From: Rossellomorea aquimaris
GTDB lineage: Bacteria; Bacillota; Bacilli; Bacillales; Bacillaceae_B
Direction: 5' to 3'
DNA length: 64,000 bases
Assembly: GCF_000935355.1 (NCBI RefSeq)
Contig: NZ_JXZC01000002.1
Location: 1 to 64,000 of the forward strand
Shown here in pieces: positions 1 through 7,586 of the stretch (the stretch's first letter is position 1; each line of letters starts with the position of its first letter). The position numbers were made by a program, and so were the translations under genes. The notes under the pieces were generated by a model. That model ran no database searches. It was not told the DNA's origin and saw only the letters and a list, made by a program, of their open reading frames with translations.

Positions 1-56
1 TTTGTTCAGTTTTCAAGGTTCAAGGCTTGTCCACTTCGTTCTGAAGCGACTTTATA

Positions 57-86
57 AATATAACATATCTTTCGTTCTCGCGTCAA
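57..86 (-). promoter_or_regulatory. rRNA operon promoter P2
   Basis: On the minus strand a -35 TTGACG (81-86) is followed after 18 bases by a -10 TATATT (57-62). Downstream, bases 1-20 read in minus orientation CTTGAAAACTGAACAAA, a stretch typical of the leader just before 16S rRNA in Bacillus. The inferred 16S gene lies off the left edge of the window. Confidence 0.6.
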
Positions 87-142
87 CAACTTTTTACATT
101 TACTTTTCTAAAATGTTGTTTGCTGTATCAGCGACGTTTATT

Positions 143-171
143 AATATAACATGCTGTTAATGCTATTGCAA
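143..171 (-). promoter_or_regulatory. rRNA operon promoter P1
   Basis: A second minus-strand promoter, -35 TTGCAA (166-171), 17-base spacer, -10 TATATT (143-148), lies 86 bases upstream of P2. Tandem promoters with the same -10 are the usual arrangement for Bacillus rrn operons, which supports the rRNA leader reading. Bases 172-280 show nothing further. Confidence 0.55.
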
Positions 172-280
172 TATATTTTTAAAGAAAACTTTAAAAACCT
201 AATCAATCATTCTGTTGTTCTGTTTAACAATAAACCTCCATATATATTATTACTACGCATTCCTGAAAGGAGATTTAAAA

Positions 281-460
281 ATGATGCTTTCAAACGTCGC
301 ATTATCTCTATCATTCATCATGGCTGTATATCTGTTTGCGTATTCGTATGTACAAGCTCTTAAGATAAGCGAAAGTACTACACCTGTAAAAGGAATGACC
401 TTCATCTTTTCAGTCGTCATGGCGTTTGTGTTTTCTGGTTTTACATACGTATTTTCTTAA
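281..460 (+). CDS. small membrane protein, unknown function
   Basis: A 59-residue protein starting MMLSNVALS after an AAAGGAG ribosome binding site seven bases upstream of the ATG. Longer in-frame starts lack such a site. Two hydrophobic segments (about residues 4-26 and 39-58) joined by a polar stretch with KISESTTPVKG suggest a two-pass membrane protein. I do not recognise the family. It is transcribed away from the rRNA promoters and ends at a strong hairpin terminator, as expected for a real monocistronic gene. Confidence 0.6.
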   Translation: MMLSNVALSLSFIMAVYLFAYSYVQALKISESTTPVKGMTFIFSVVMAFVFSGFTYVFS

Positions 461-480
461 GTGAAAATATCTTCACTAAA

Positions 481-520
481 GGAGTAAAGGAGCGAAGTGA
501 ACGCTCCTTTACTCCTTTTT
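481..520. terminator. bidirectional terminator
   Basis: A 14-bp perfect stem (481-494 with 502-515) around a short loop, followed by TTTTT on the plus strand. It sits between the convergent small membrane gene and the acetyltransferase gene, whose stop codon touches the T-run. Confidence 0.85.
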
Positions 521-1019
521 AATGCAACTTCAGCAGCAAGCCTTCTTCCTGGTGCGACTCACCACCAAGAGTTAACACCTCTTCCTTTATAAGTTCAGGT
601 TTATACGTATAATAGAAATGTTTCGACGGGTTATCTTTCAACACCCAGATCCACATGGAGTTGTATCCTTGTTTTTTAAGACCTATGGCGGCAATTCCGA
701 AGAGCTCCTTCCCTATGCCTTTACCTTGATATTCTTCTAGAAGATAAATGGCATACAATTCCCCTTCGTACTCTCCTGAACGCTCCTTCCCAAATGAAAC
801 AAAGCCGACGATTTCTCCATTGTCTTGTTCACATACATAGGTATGATGAGATCCGGAAAGGATTTGTACCCACTTTTGTTCTCTTTCTTCTATTGATAAA
901 GACTGGAGGTATTCTCCCGAAACGATTCCTTCGTACGTTGTTCTCCAGCTATGGACATGGACATGCGCTAATCCTGGAGCGTCTTTTAGGTCTGCCTTTC
1001 TAAAGCGGAAGTCCTTCAT
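519..1019 (-). CDS. GNAT family N-acetyltransferase
   Basis: This 166-residue protein has the GNAT fold: an N-terminal FRFRKADLKDAPGLAHVHVHSW region and the acetyl-CoA binding strand-loop-helix LYAIYLLEEYQGKGIGKEL (about residues 87-105), where QGKGIG is the pyrophosphate-binding Q/R-x-x-G-x-G/A motif. The amide substrate cannot be read from sequence. The start is set by GAGGTG seven bases upstream. It overlaps the end of the upstream transporter gene by 20 bp, so the two are probably co-transcribed and translationally coupled. Confidence 0.85.
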   Translation of the reverse strand: MKDFRFRKADLKDAPGLAHVHVHSWRTTYEGIVSGEYLQSLSIEEREQKWVQILSGSHHTYVCEQDNGEIVGFVSFGKERSGEYEGELYAIYLLEEYQGKGIGKELFGIAAIGLKKQGYNSMWIWVLKDNPSKHFYYTYKPELIKEEVLTLGGESHQEEGLLLKLH

Positions 1020-1929
1020 TCTTTTTCACCTCGTTGACTTGTTGGATCACCCTTTTTAATTTCCTTTCTTCTATTAAGAAGTAGGTAATGCCGATCATAA
1101 TGACAAAACCTCCAATCACTTGAGTGATCATCACTTTTTCGGCTAAGAGCCAATAAGCAAGGATAGATGCGCCGATAGGTTCAAAGAGAATTGCCATTGA
1201 GATGGTCGAGGTGCTTAACCATTTTAGAGACCAATTGAATAATGAATGGCCTAACAGGGTGGGGATAATAGCAAGCAATAGGAAGTAAATCCAATCCTCT
1301 TTCGGATAAGGGCCCAGGCTTTCCGACCGTATAAGTGCATATAAAAATAGAACGACTGAGCTTATGGCATATACCAAGTACGTATATGTAATGAGGGAAA
1401 GCCGCTTCCTAATCGTCTCCCCGAATAATAGATATCCTGTTACAAGAGCGCATGCCGCCAAAGCAAGAACGTCTCCCCATAGAGCACTCCCACTGATCCT
1501 AAAATCACCCCAGCTTATAATGATGCTTCCACTAACGGCCAAGAATGCTGAAATAATGGCTTTTCCTGTTAATTTTTCCTGAAAGAAAAGATATGCCCCG
1601 ATAAAAGCGAATAATGGCTGCAGTGTGACGAGTACCGTGGAGCTTGCCACGGACGTATAGTTTAAGGATTCAAACCAGAGTATGAAATGAAAGGCCAGAA
1701 ATACCCCGGCTAAAATCGAAAACATCCAATCTCTTAGAGTAATAACTTTCAGTTCCCTCACATACTTTAAGAAAAATACAGGGGACATTAAAAGCACTGT
1801 GAAAAACAATCGATAAAATGCTAAAACGCCTGCTGGTGCACTTGATACCTTCACTAATATTGCAGATGTAGAAACGGAGATTACCCCGATTGCTAATAAG
1901 AGATACGGATTAACCTTTGTTTCTGACAT
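1000..1929 (-). CDS. DMT/EamA-family transporter
   Basis: A 309-residue, highly hydrophobic protein with about ten membrane helices arranged as two EamA repeats (roughly residues 8-145 and 155-290), typical in length for drug/metabolite transporters such as YdeD/RhaT-like exporters. The second repeat has the usual helix with IIPTLLGHSLFNWSLKWLS. The substrate is unknown; relatives export amino acids, nucleosides or drugs. AGGGGGTG precedes the ATG. The acetyltransferase gene overlaps its 3' end, suggesting that a modified small molecule might be exported, which is inference only. Confidence 0.85.
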   Translation of the reverse strand: MSETKVNPYLLLAIGVISVSTSAILVKVSSAPAGVLAFYRLFFTVLLMSPVFFLKYVRELKVITLRDWMFSILAGVFLAFHFILWFESLNYTSVASSTVLVTLQPLFAFIGAYLFFQEKLTGKAIISAFLAVSGSIIISWGDFRISGSALWGDVLALAACALVTGYLLFGETIRKRLSLITYTYLVYAISSVVLFLYALIRSESLGPYPKEDWIYFLLLAIIPTLLGHSLFNWSLKWLSTSTISMAILFEPIGASILAYWLLAEKVMITQVIGGFVIMIGITYFLIEERKLKRVIQQVNEVKKNEGLPL

Positions 1930-2028
1930 AACACACCCCCTGATAGATCACTGCTCTTATTTTATAATCAGTCAGGGTAAATTACTACTCGAATTTATAA
2001 CTGTGCAGGTGGAACTGGGGGGAGCTAA

Positions 2029-2721
2029 ATGGAACTATTAGACACGACCTTCATGATAAAGCTGGGTGTATCTGCGGTACTAGGGTTAATCATAGGGCTT
2101 GAGAGAGAATTAAAGCGAAAGCCTGTAGGTTTAAAGACCTCTCTCGTTATATGTATCGTAAGCTGTTTATTAACGATTGTCTCTATTGAGTCTGCTTATA
2201 TTTCAGAGGGTTCGGATAAAGTAAATATCACGATGGACCCTTTACGGCTGGCGGCTCAGATTGTTTCAGGGATTGGTTTCTTAGGGGCAGGTGTCATTTT
2301 ACGAAGAGGGAATGACAGCATTTCCGGATTAACGACAGCCGCTATGATTTGGGGAGCAGCCGGGATCGGAATTGCTGTCGGCGCCGGCTTCTACATGGAA
2401 GCTACAGCAGGTGTGATTCTTTTGATTGTATCCGTTGAAGTGGTGCCGATCATTATTACGTATTTAGGTCCGAAACGACTGCGGGAAAAAGAACTGTCCC
2501 TGCGAGCGACGATTTTGGAGAAACAAGAGATCAAATCGATTATTGAACGAATCAAAGCTGAAGAAATCTCAATCGAAAATATTCGGATCAAAGACTTGAA
2601 GAACCAGCAGCACCTTTTGGAATTGAAAATCATTGTGGACTTCAGAAAAAAGACGGTCGATATTTACTATACGATTTCAGAGATCCAAGGGATAAAAGAT
2701 GTAGAAATCGAAAGCTTATAG
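2029..2721 (+). CDS. MgtC/SapB family membrane protein
   Basis: A 230-residue protein with the MgtC signature: LGLIIGLERELKRKPVGLKT near the N-terminus and GIGFLGAGVILRRG followed by GLTTAAMIWGAAGIGIAVG (about residues 80-120). Four or five membrane helices are followed by a soluble C-terminal ACT-like domain (about residues 150-230). MgtC proteins help adaptation to low magnesium and can modulate membrane ATPases; actual transport is doubtful. GGGGGAG precedes the start. A second, divergent family member lies next to it in convergent orientation. Confidence 0.88.
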   Translation: MELLDTTFMIKLGVSAVLGLIIGLERELKRKPVGLKTSLVICIVSCLLTIVSIESAYISEGSDKVNITMDPLRLAAQIVSGIGFLGAGVILRRGNDSISGLTTAAMIWGAAGIGIAVGAGFYMEATAGVILLIVSVEVVPIIITYLGPKRLREKELSLRATILEKQEIKSIIERIKAEEISIENIRIKDLKNQQHLLELKIIVDFRKKTVDIYYTISEIQGIKDVEIESL

Positions 2722-2728
2722 AGTATGG

Positions 2729-2767
2729 AGGAATGAGGATGCGGGGACACCCTCGTTCCTTTTTTAT
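2729..2767 (+). terminator. terminator after mgtC-like gene
   Basis: Ten-base stem AGGAATGAGG / CCTCGTTCCT (2729-2738 with 2751-2760, one G-T pair) followed by TTTTT. Confidence 0.8.
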
Positions 2768-3495
2768 TTTTTGTGAAGCTGGAACTTTTTCACACACTCT
2801 AAATCTTGGACAACTTCCAGTACTTCATTAAATTGCAGCGCACTTGGCGTTAATATAAGGAGGGAATATTTAAAGACATCCATTCCCTCCATTTCATCTC
2901 CTTCTTCAATCTGGTACTGAGTGATCTCGATTCCATGATCATGAAGGGCATCATTTATAGACGTGAGGTTCCCCTTTCCCTTTTGCACGACCAGACTAAG
3001 GAGCAGCAGCTTCTTATGCTTCACCTTCTCCTTGTAAAAGCTTTCCAGGTTGTTCAAAAATAATAATGTAATCACAATCACCAGGGTCGTAAAAATGGCC
3101 AGGTAGTACATGCCAATCCCTACTACCAGTCCCAATCCTGCAACAACCCAAATACTGGCGGCAGTGGTTAAACCTCTAACCGTCACGCCTCCATGAACCA
3201 TGATCGTTCCTGCTCCGAGAAAGCCGATTCCGGAAATAACATAAGAGGGAATCCGGCTTGGATCAAACCCTACCAATTGGGGGTGTTCGTCTAAAAACGG
3301 TTGAAACCCATACAGGGAAACAAGCATCATCAAACAGGAACCGACACCTACGAGAATATGAGTGCGTAAACCAGCGGGGTGATTTTTAAATTCCCTCTCT
3401 ATACCAATCAAGCCGCTCAGCAGAACGACTAACATAATACGAATAAGAGCAGTGTAAAACTCATCTGGAATCTCCAGCAAATCTATCATCTCCAT
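2764..3495 (-). CDS. MgtC/SapB family membrane protein, second copy
   Basis: About 243 residues from the ATG that lies seven bases after GGAGAGGGG. An ATG 21 bases further upstream exists, but its codons overlap this binding site. MgtC motifs are GLIGIEREFKNHPAGLRTH and GIGFLGAGTIMVHGG followed by RGLTTAASIWVVAGLGLVVG. Membrane helices fill the first 160 residues and a soluble domain the rest. It differs clearly from its neighbour, so it is an older paralogue or separately acquired copy rather than a recent duplication. The likely role is magnesium/membrane homeostasis. Confidence 0.87.
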   Translation of the reverse strand: MEMIDLLEIPDEFYTALIRIMLVVLLSGLIGIEREFKNHPAGLRTHILVGVGSCLMMLVSLYGFQPFLDEHPQLVGFDPSRIPSYVISGIGFLGAGTIMVHGGVTVRGLTTAASIWVVAGLGLVVGIGMYYLAIFTTLVIVITLLFLNNLESFYKEKVKHKKLLLLSLVVQKGKGNLTSINDALHDHGIEITQYQIEEGDEMEGMDVFKYSLLILTPSALQFNEVLEVVQDLECVKKFQLHKK

Positions 3496-3563
3496 AGCCT
3501 TTCCCCTCTCCATCATCTACCTATACTTTTTACCTGGAATGGGGCTTTTAAAACGCAAAATTC

Positions 3564-3591
3564 AAAAAAACCAGGTGGAGACCACCTGGTT
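3564..3591 (-). terminator. terminator of the fructose operon
   Basis: Minus-strand stem of ten bases, AACCAGGTGG pairing with CCACCTGGTT (3569-3578, 3582-3591), with a three-base loop and a run of T after it, ten bases beyond the fruA stop. Confidence 0.85.
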
Positions 3592-3601
3592 CTTTCATGA
3601 A

Positions 3602-5482
3602 TCATTTATTAGGCTTCTTCAATAAGCCCACCATTACAGCCGTAATAACAGAGCCAATCAGTACTGCTAACAGATATAAGAACGGATTCCCCTCTACTAC
3701 CGGGAATACGAATAATCCACCGTGGGGGGCAGGTAAACCAATCCCAAAGAACATCGCTAACGCTCCTGCAACCGCAGAACCTGTCACTATTGAAGGGATG
3801 ACCCGGAATGGATCGGCTGCAGCAAACGGAATCGCTCCTTCTGTAATAAAGGATGCTCCCATAAAGTAAGCCGCGATACCGGCTTTTCGTTCGTTATCAT
3901 TGAACTTCTTCTTGAATAGTGTAGTTGCCAGTGCAAGCCCAAGTGGCGGCACCATACCTCCGGCCATGATGGCAGCATGGGGAGAAAGGTTCCCTCCTTC
4001 AATCATGGCAATCCCGAATGTAAAGGCCGCTTTGTTGATCGGCCCCCCCATATCGACGGCCATCATTCCACCAAGGACCAGTCCGAGTAAAATCAGGTTC
4101 CCTGTGCCTAGTCCATCCAACCAGTTTTGAATACCCGTGTTGACTGCACTTAGAGGCTCGACCAGGAACTGAAGCATGATAAATCCAGTAATGAAAATTC
4201 CCAGCAACGGATAGATCAATACCGGTTTGATCCCTTCCAATGATGGAGGGAAGTTGTTTGTTAAACGCTTGATTCCAAGAACCACATATCCCGCTAAGAA
4301 ACCGGCAATAATTCCACCTAAGAAACCGCTTTGACCAGTTGCAGCGATCAATCCGCCTATCATACCAGGGGCAAAGCCAGGTCGGTCCGCGATACTCATG
4401 GCAATGAATCCCGCCAATACAGGAACCATTAAGTAGAAGGCATTATCTCCGCCGATTTTCATTAGCATCGCTGCAAACTCATTGTATTCAGGAGAATCAG
4501 GATTCGCTGACTGAATGCCGAATAAGAACGAGATTGCAATCAGGATCCCTCCCCCTACAACGAATGGAAGCATGTTGGAAACACCATTCATCAGATGCTT
4601 GTAAAAGCCTGTCTTTTGTTTTTTCTCAGGAACGGCCCCGGCCTCACCGGATCGCTCTCCACCTTTATAAAGAGGCGCATCTTGTTTCATAGCCTGATTC
4701 AATAATTCTTCAGGACGTCTAATCGCTTCTGCCACTGGAACCTCAATCACAGGCTTTCCTTTAAAACGATTCATTTCCACTTTCGTATCGGCAGCTACGA
4801 TTATAGCTACAGCGTTTTCAATTTCTTCAGAAGTTAAGACGTTCTTTGCTCCACCGGAACCATTCGTCTCTACTTTTAAATTCACACCCATTTCTTTCGC
4901 TTTGGCTTTCAAAGCATCCGCTGCCATATACGTATGAGCAATCCCTGTAGGACATGCCGTTACAGCCAGGACCTTTCCGTGGTTAGTACCAGAAGTTTCA
5001 GCAGGAACCTCGTCCTCTTCCTCGTCCTCTTGATCATGAACATTAATAATCTCTAAAACTTCTTCTTTTGTAGTAGCATTCAGTAACGATTTACGGACAT
5101 CTCCATCCATCAGCATAGAAGAAAGGCGGCTTAATGCTTCTAGATGAGTTTGATTGGCCCCTTCTGTTGCTGCAATCATGAAGAACAAATGAGCAGGAGC
5201 CCCATCGAGAGATTCATAGTCTACACCTTGTGCAGATTTGCCGAATGCAATGGCAGGTGCTTTGACTGCCGATGTTTTCGCGTGTGGAATGGCGATCCCT
5301 TCCCCGATACCCGTCGTACTTTGTGCTTCACGGTTAAGAATCGCTTGCTTGAATTCTTCAGGGTCCTCTAGCTTCCCACTTTTATCTAATACCGTTACCA
5401 ATTCATCGATAACTCCGGTTTTTGATGTAGAAGTAATATTTATCTGAATCGTATCTTTCGTTAGTAATTCAGTAATTCTCAT
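3602..5482 (-). CDS. fruA: PTS fructose transporter subunit IIABC
   Basis: A 626-residue membrane permease that imports fructose and phosphorylates it to fructose 1-phosphate. Domains in order: IIA (about 1-145) with the phosphorylated histidine in GIAIPHAK (H67); an acidic linker; IIB (about 168-265) with the phosphocysteine in VTACPTGIAHTYMAAD (C177); IIC (about 300-626) with many membrane helices. Length and order match Bacillus FruA. GGGGGG lies seven bases before the ATG. It is the last gene of fruR-fruK-fruA and provides the substrate of FruK. Confidence 0.95.
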   Translation of the reverse strand: MRITELLTKDTIQINITSTSKTGVIDELVTVLDKSGKLEDPEEFKQAILNREAQSTTGIGEGIAIPHAKTSAVKAPAIAFGKSAQGVDYESLDGAPAHLFFMIAATEGANQTHLEALSRLSSMLMDGDVRKSLLNATTKEEVLEIINVHDQEDEEEDEVPAETSGTNHGKVLAVTACPTGIAHTYMAADALKAKAKEMGVNLKVETNGSGGAKNVLTSEEIENAVAIIVAADTKVEMNRFKGKPVIEVPVAEAIRRPEELLNQAMKQDAPLYKGGERSGEAGAVPEKKQKTGFYKHLMNGVSNMLPFVVGGGILIAISFLFGIQSANPDSPEYNEFAAMLMKIGGDNAFYLMVPVLAGFIAMSIADRPGFAPGMIGGLIAATGQSGFLGGIIAGFLAGYVVLGIKRLTNNFPPSLEGIKPVLIYPLLGIFITGFIMLQFLVEPLSAVNTGIQNWLDGLGTGNLILLGLVLGGMMAVDMGGPINKAAFTFGIAMIEGGNLSPHAAIMAGGMVPPLGLALATTLFKKKFNDNERKAGIAAYFMGASFITEGAIPFAAADPFRVIPSIVTGSAVAGALAMFFGIGLPAPHGGLFVFPVVEGNPFLYLLAVLIGSVITAVMVGLLKKPNK

Positions 5483-5494
5483 GTTTGTTCCCCC

Positions 5495-6406
5495 CTATTT
5501 TTTTGTAATCTGAATTTCTTCAAATAAGCTTTTCACTTTTTTCGATGAGCAAAGACCGATTGAATAAGCTGTGGCTGATCCAGCCGAGGTTCCCAAGCGG
5601 AAGGCATCTTCAATGCTCCATCCCCTTGATAGTCCCGCAAGGAATCCGGCAACGGTAGAATCTCCTGCACCGACCGAGCTTTGTAATTCTCCACTTGGTA
5701 CGGACGAATACAATACCTCTTTACCGGTCAGTAAGAGGGCACCTTTTTCCGCCATTGAAACCATCACGTTTTCGACTCCGTAATCCTTCAACTTCTGTCC
5801 ATAGTGAACCGCTTCATCTACTGACTCAATCTTTACATCAAACATCTCCCCCAGCTCATGATGATTTGGTTTAATCAGGAAGGGATTCAGGGAAAGAACC
5901 GGTTGAATCAAGTTCTTCTCGGCATCGATGATCACTTTCGTTCCTTGTTCCTTACACTGTGCAGCAATCTCCCGGTAAAATGATTTAGGCACTGATCCAG
6001 GTAGACTCCCCGCCAGAACGATCATGTCTTCTTCTGTTAATGAAGATATCTTTTGAAGTAACTGTTGTATATGTTCCTCGCGAATCAACGGTCCACTACC
6101 GTTGATTTCCGTTTCATCATCCGACTTAACCTTTACGTTAATACGGGAAGCTTCTTCTACTTCCACAAATTCAGTTTTTATCTTTTCTTTATTTAAAAAT
6201 TGTTTAATGTACTCACCAGTAAACCCTCCTGCAAAACCGAGAGCAACACTTTCTACATTCAGTACATGTAATACACGGGAGACATTGATTCCTTTGCCCC
6301 CAGGGAATGCACTTTCTTTCTCACTTCGATTCAGACCGCCTTTTTGGAAGGATTCCAGTTCCATAATGTAATCGACAGAAGGGTTCAGTGTTAGAGTATA
6401 TATCAT
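5495..6406 (-). CDS. fruK: 1-phosphofructokinase
   Basis: A 303-residue PfkB-family kinase that converts fructose 1-phosphate to fructose 1,6-bisphosphate in the cytosol. It opens YTLTLNPSVDYIME, has the first PfkB signature GGKGINVSRVLHVL, and the second signature with the catalytic Asp in VGAGDSTVAGFLAG (about residues 243-256). Its ATG overlaps the end of fruR by four bases (ATGA type), so translation is coupled; fruA follows 12 bases downstream. Confidence 0.95.
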   Translation of the reverse strand: MIYTLTLNPSVDYIMELESFQKGGLNRSEKESAFPGGKGINVSRVLHVLNVESVALGFAGGFTGEYIKQFLNKEKIKTEFVEVEEASRINVKVKSDDETEINGSGPLIREEHIQQLLQKISSLTEEDMIVLAGSLPGSVPKSFYREIAAQCKEQGTKVIIDAEKNLIQPVLSLNPFLIKPNHHELGEMFDVKIESVDEAVHYGQKLKDYGVENVMVSMAEKGALLLTGKEVLYSSVPSGELQSSVGAGDSTVAGFLAGLSRGWSIEDAFRLGTSAGSATAYSIGLCSSKKVKSLFEEIQITKK

Positions 6407-7155
6407 GGTGTCACAACCTTTATCGTAGTTTGATTCATCATTGCCGTGTCATGTTCGTCATCAAGAGCGTTGGTAATAATCATGGCTTTATCAAGGTCCA
6501 CAATTTTGCTGAAAGCAATCTCTCCAAACTTGGAGTCATCTGTTAAGAACATGGCTTCCCTCGATAATTCAATGGCCATGCGCTTTACCTGGGCCTCCTC
6601 AGGATCAGGGGTCGTGAATCCATATTGAGCATGAACCCCGTTCGCCCCCATAAATGCTTTATCGAATCGGTACTGGCGTAGGGATTCCACCGCTCCACTT
6701 CCGACCATCGCTCTTGTCACCGGCTTTACGTATCCACCGATCATGTATGTTTTAAATCCTTTTTGAATGAGTGCATCCACATGGGTCAATCCATTCGTCA
6801 CCACCACAATATCCATTTGCGGTAGATGATCAATGAGACTCAAGGTCGTCGTACCTGCGTCCAAAAAGATGCAATCGCCCTCTTCTACTAGGGAAGCAGC
6901 ATATTGACCGATTGACTGCTTTTCATGAAAGCTTTTGGATGATTTTTCAGAAACGCTCAGTTCCTTCAACTTCCCTTGAAGCCTTGCAGCTCCACCGTGG
7001 ATACGTTTCAGAAACTTCTCTTGCTCGAGCTGTGTTAAATCCCGGCGAATCGTTGACTCAGAAGCGTTCGTAACATCTACAATCTCTTGTATTTTTATCG
7101 CATCTTTCTCCTTCAATAAATCTAAGATGATTCGATGTCGTTCCTCCGTTAACAT
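6403..7155 (-). CDS. fruR: DeoR-family fructose operon repressor
   Basis: A 250-residue regulator with a DeoR-type winged helix (residues 1-57, signature IVDVTNASESTIRRDLTQLEQ) and a DeoRC sugar-phosphate-binding domain (about 75-235; EGDCIFLDAGTTT, VVTNGLTHVDAL, FMGANGVHAQYGF). By family knowledge it represses its own operon and releases DNA when fructose 1-phosphate binds. It is first in fruR-fruK-fruA, preceded by AGGAGA. Repeated TGATT-containing sequences upstream are candidate binding sites. Confidence 0.93.
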   Translation of the reverse strand: MLTEERHRIILDLLKEKDAIKIQEIVDVTNASESTIRRDLTQLEQEKFLKRIHGGAARLQGKLKELSVSEKSSKSFHEKQSIGQYAASLVEEGDCIFLDAGTTTLSLIDHLPQMDIVVVTNGLTHVDALIQKGFKTYMIGGYVKPVTRAMVGSGAVESLRQYRFDKAFMGANGVHAQYGFTTPDPEEAQVKRMAIELSREAMFLTDDSKFGEIAFSKIVDLDKAMIITNALDDEHDTAMMNQTTIKVVTP

Positions 7156-7191
7156 AGCACTCTCCTACTTTCTCCGTTTCTTGATACTTTC

Positions 7192-7220
7192 ATTATAATG
7201 AGAACGGTTTCATAAATCAA
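7192..7220 (-). promoter_or_regulatory. fru operon promoter
   Basis: Minus-strand -35 TTGATT (7215-7220), 17-base spacer, -10 TATAAT (7192-7197), a strong sigma-A promoter 37 bases upstream of the fruR start. Confidence 0.8.
7199..7213 (-). promoter_or_regulatory. cre site (CcpA) inside the fru promoter
   Basis: ATGAAACCGTTCTCA matches every defined base of the cre consensus WTGNAANCGNWNNCW. It occupies the spacer between -35 and -10, a placement expected to let CcpA block RNA polymerase. Confidence 0.75.
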
Positions 7221-7264
7221 TCATTTTTAATCAAAAATAATCATTTTCTATCATAAATCAATCA
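7214..7264 (-). promoter_or_regulatory. candidate FruR operators
   Basis: Upstream of and overlapping the -35 there are four AATCA-containing repeats: AATCAATCATTTT, AATCATTTTC and AATCAATC blocks at roughly 10-20 bp intervals on the plus strand. DeoR-type regulators bind such short direct repeats; assignment to FruR is inferred from position. Confidence 0.45.
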
Positions 7265-7282
7265 AAATCAACCACAGGTTTA

Positions 7283-7491
7283 CCTGTTAAGTTTCCCGGT
7301 TTATTCTCCTGTTGAATATCACTAGCTATTCAACTGTTGAATTCCAACAATTATTTACCAGTTACATTCACCCCGATATTTGCCTGTTATATTTCAACGG
7401 TTATTTACCTGTTAAATTCAGTCCGAAATTCGCCTGGCAACTTCAGGCCCAATTTTGCCTGTTGAATTCTAACGATTATTCAACAGGCAAA
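7283..7491. repeat. eight-unit intergenic array with exact 25-bp period
   Basis: Units begin with CCTGTT or a one- or two-base variant at 7283, 7308, 7333, 7358, 7383, 7408, 7433 and 7458, exactly 25 bp apart. The second half of the units tends to alternate between an AACGGTTATTTA-like and a CCGAAATTTG-like form, giving a loose 50-bp superperiod. The array closes with a 14-bp perfect inverted repeat (7454-7467 with 7478-7491). No coding potential or CRISPR-like constant repeat is seen. It lies between the ltaS terminator and the fruR promoter. Confidence 0.8.
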
Positions 7492-7524
7492 CCAAATTCC
7501 CAAGGAGAATCCAAAGACCCATAC

Positions 7525-7570
7525 AACAAAAAACAAGCTCCATCCCACAAAATTCGGTGGATGGAGCTTG
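7525..7570 (-). terminator. terminator of the LTA synthase gene
   Basis: A 12-bp perfect stem (7534-7545 with 7559-7570) around a 13-base loop, followed on the minus strand by TTTTTTGTT, 17 bases past the stop codon. Confidence 0.88.
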
Positions 7571-7586
7571 CTTAGATTTACTTATT

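Noticed and set aside
7283-7491. CRISPR array
   Set aside because: There is no conserved repeat with unique spacers; the whole unit drifts at a constant 25-bp period and no cas genes are present.
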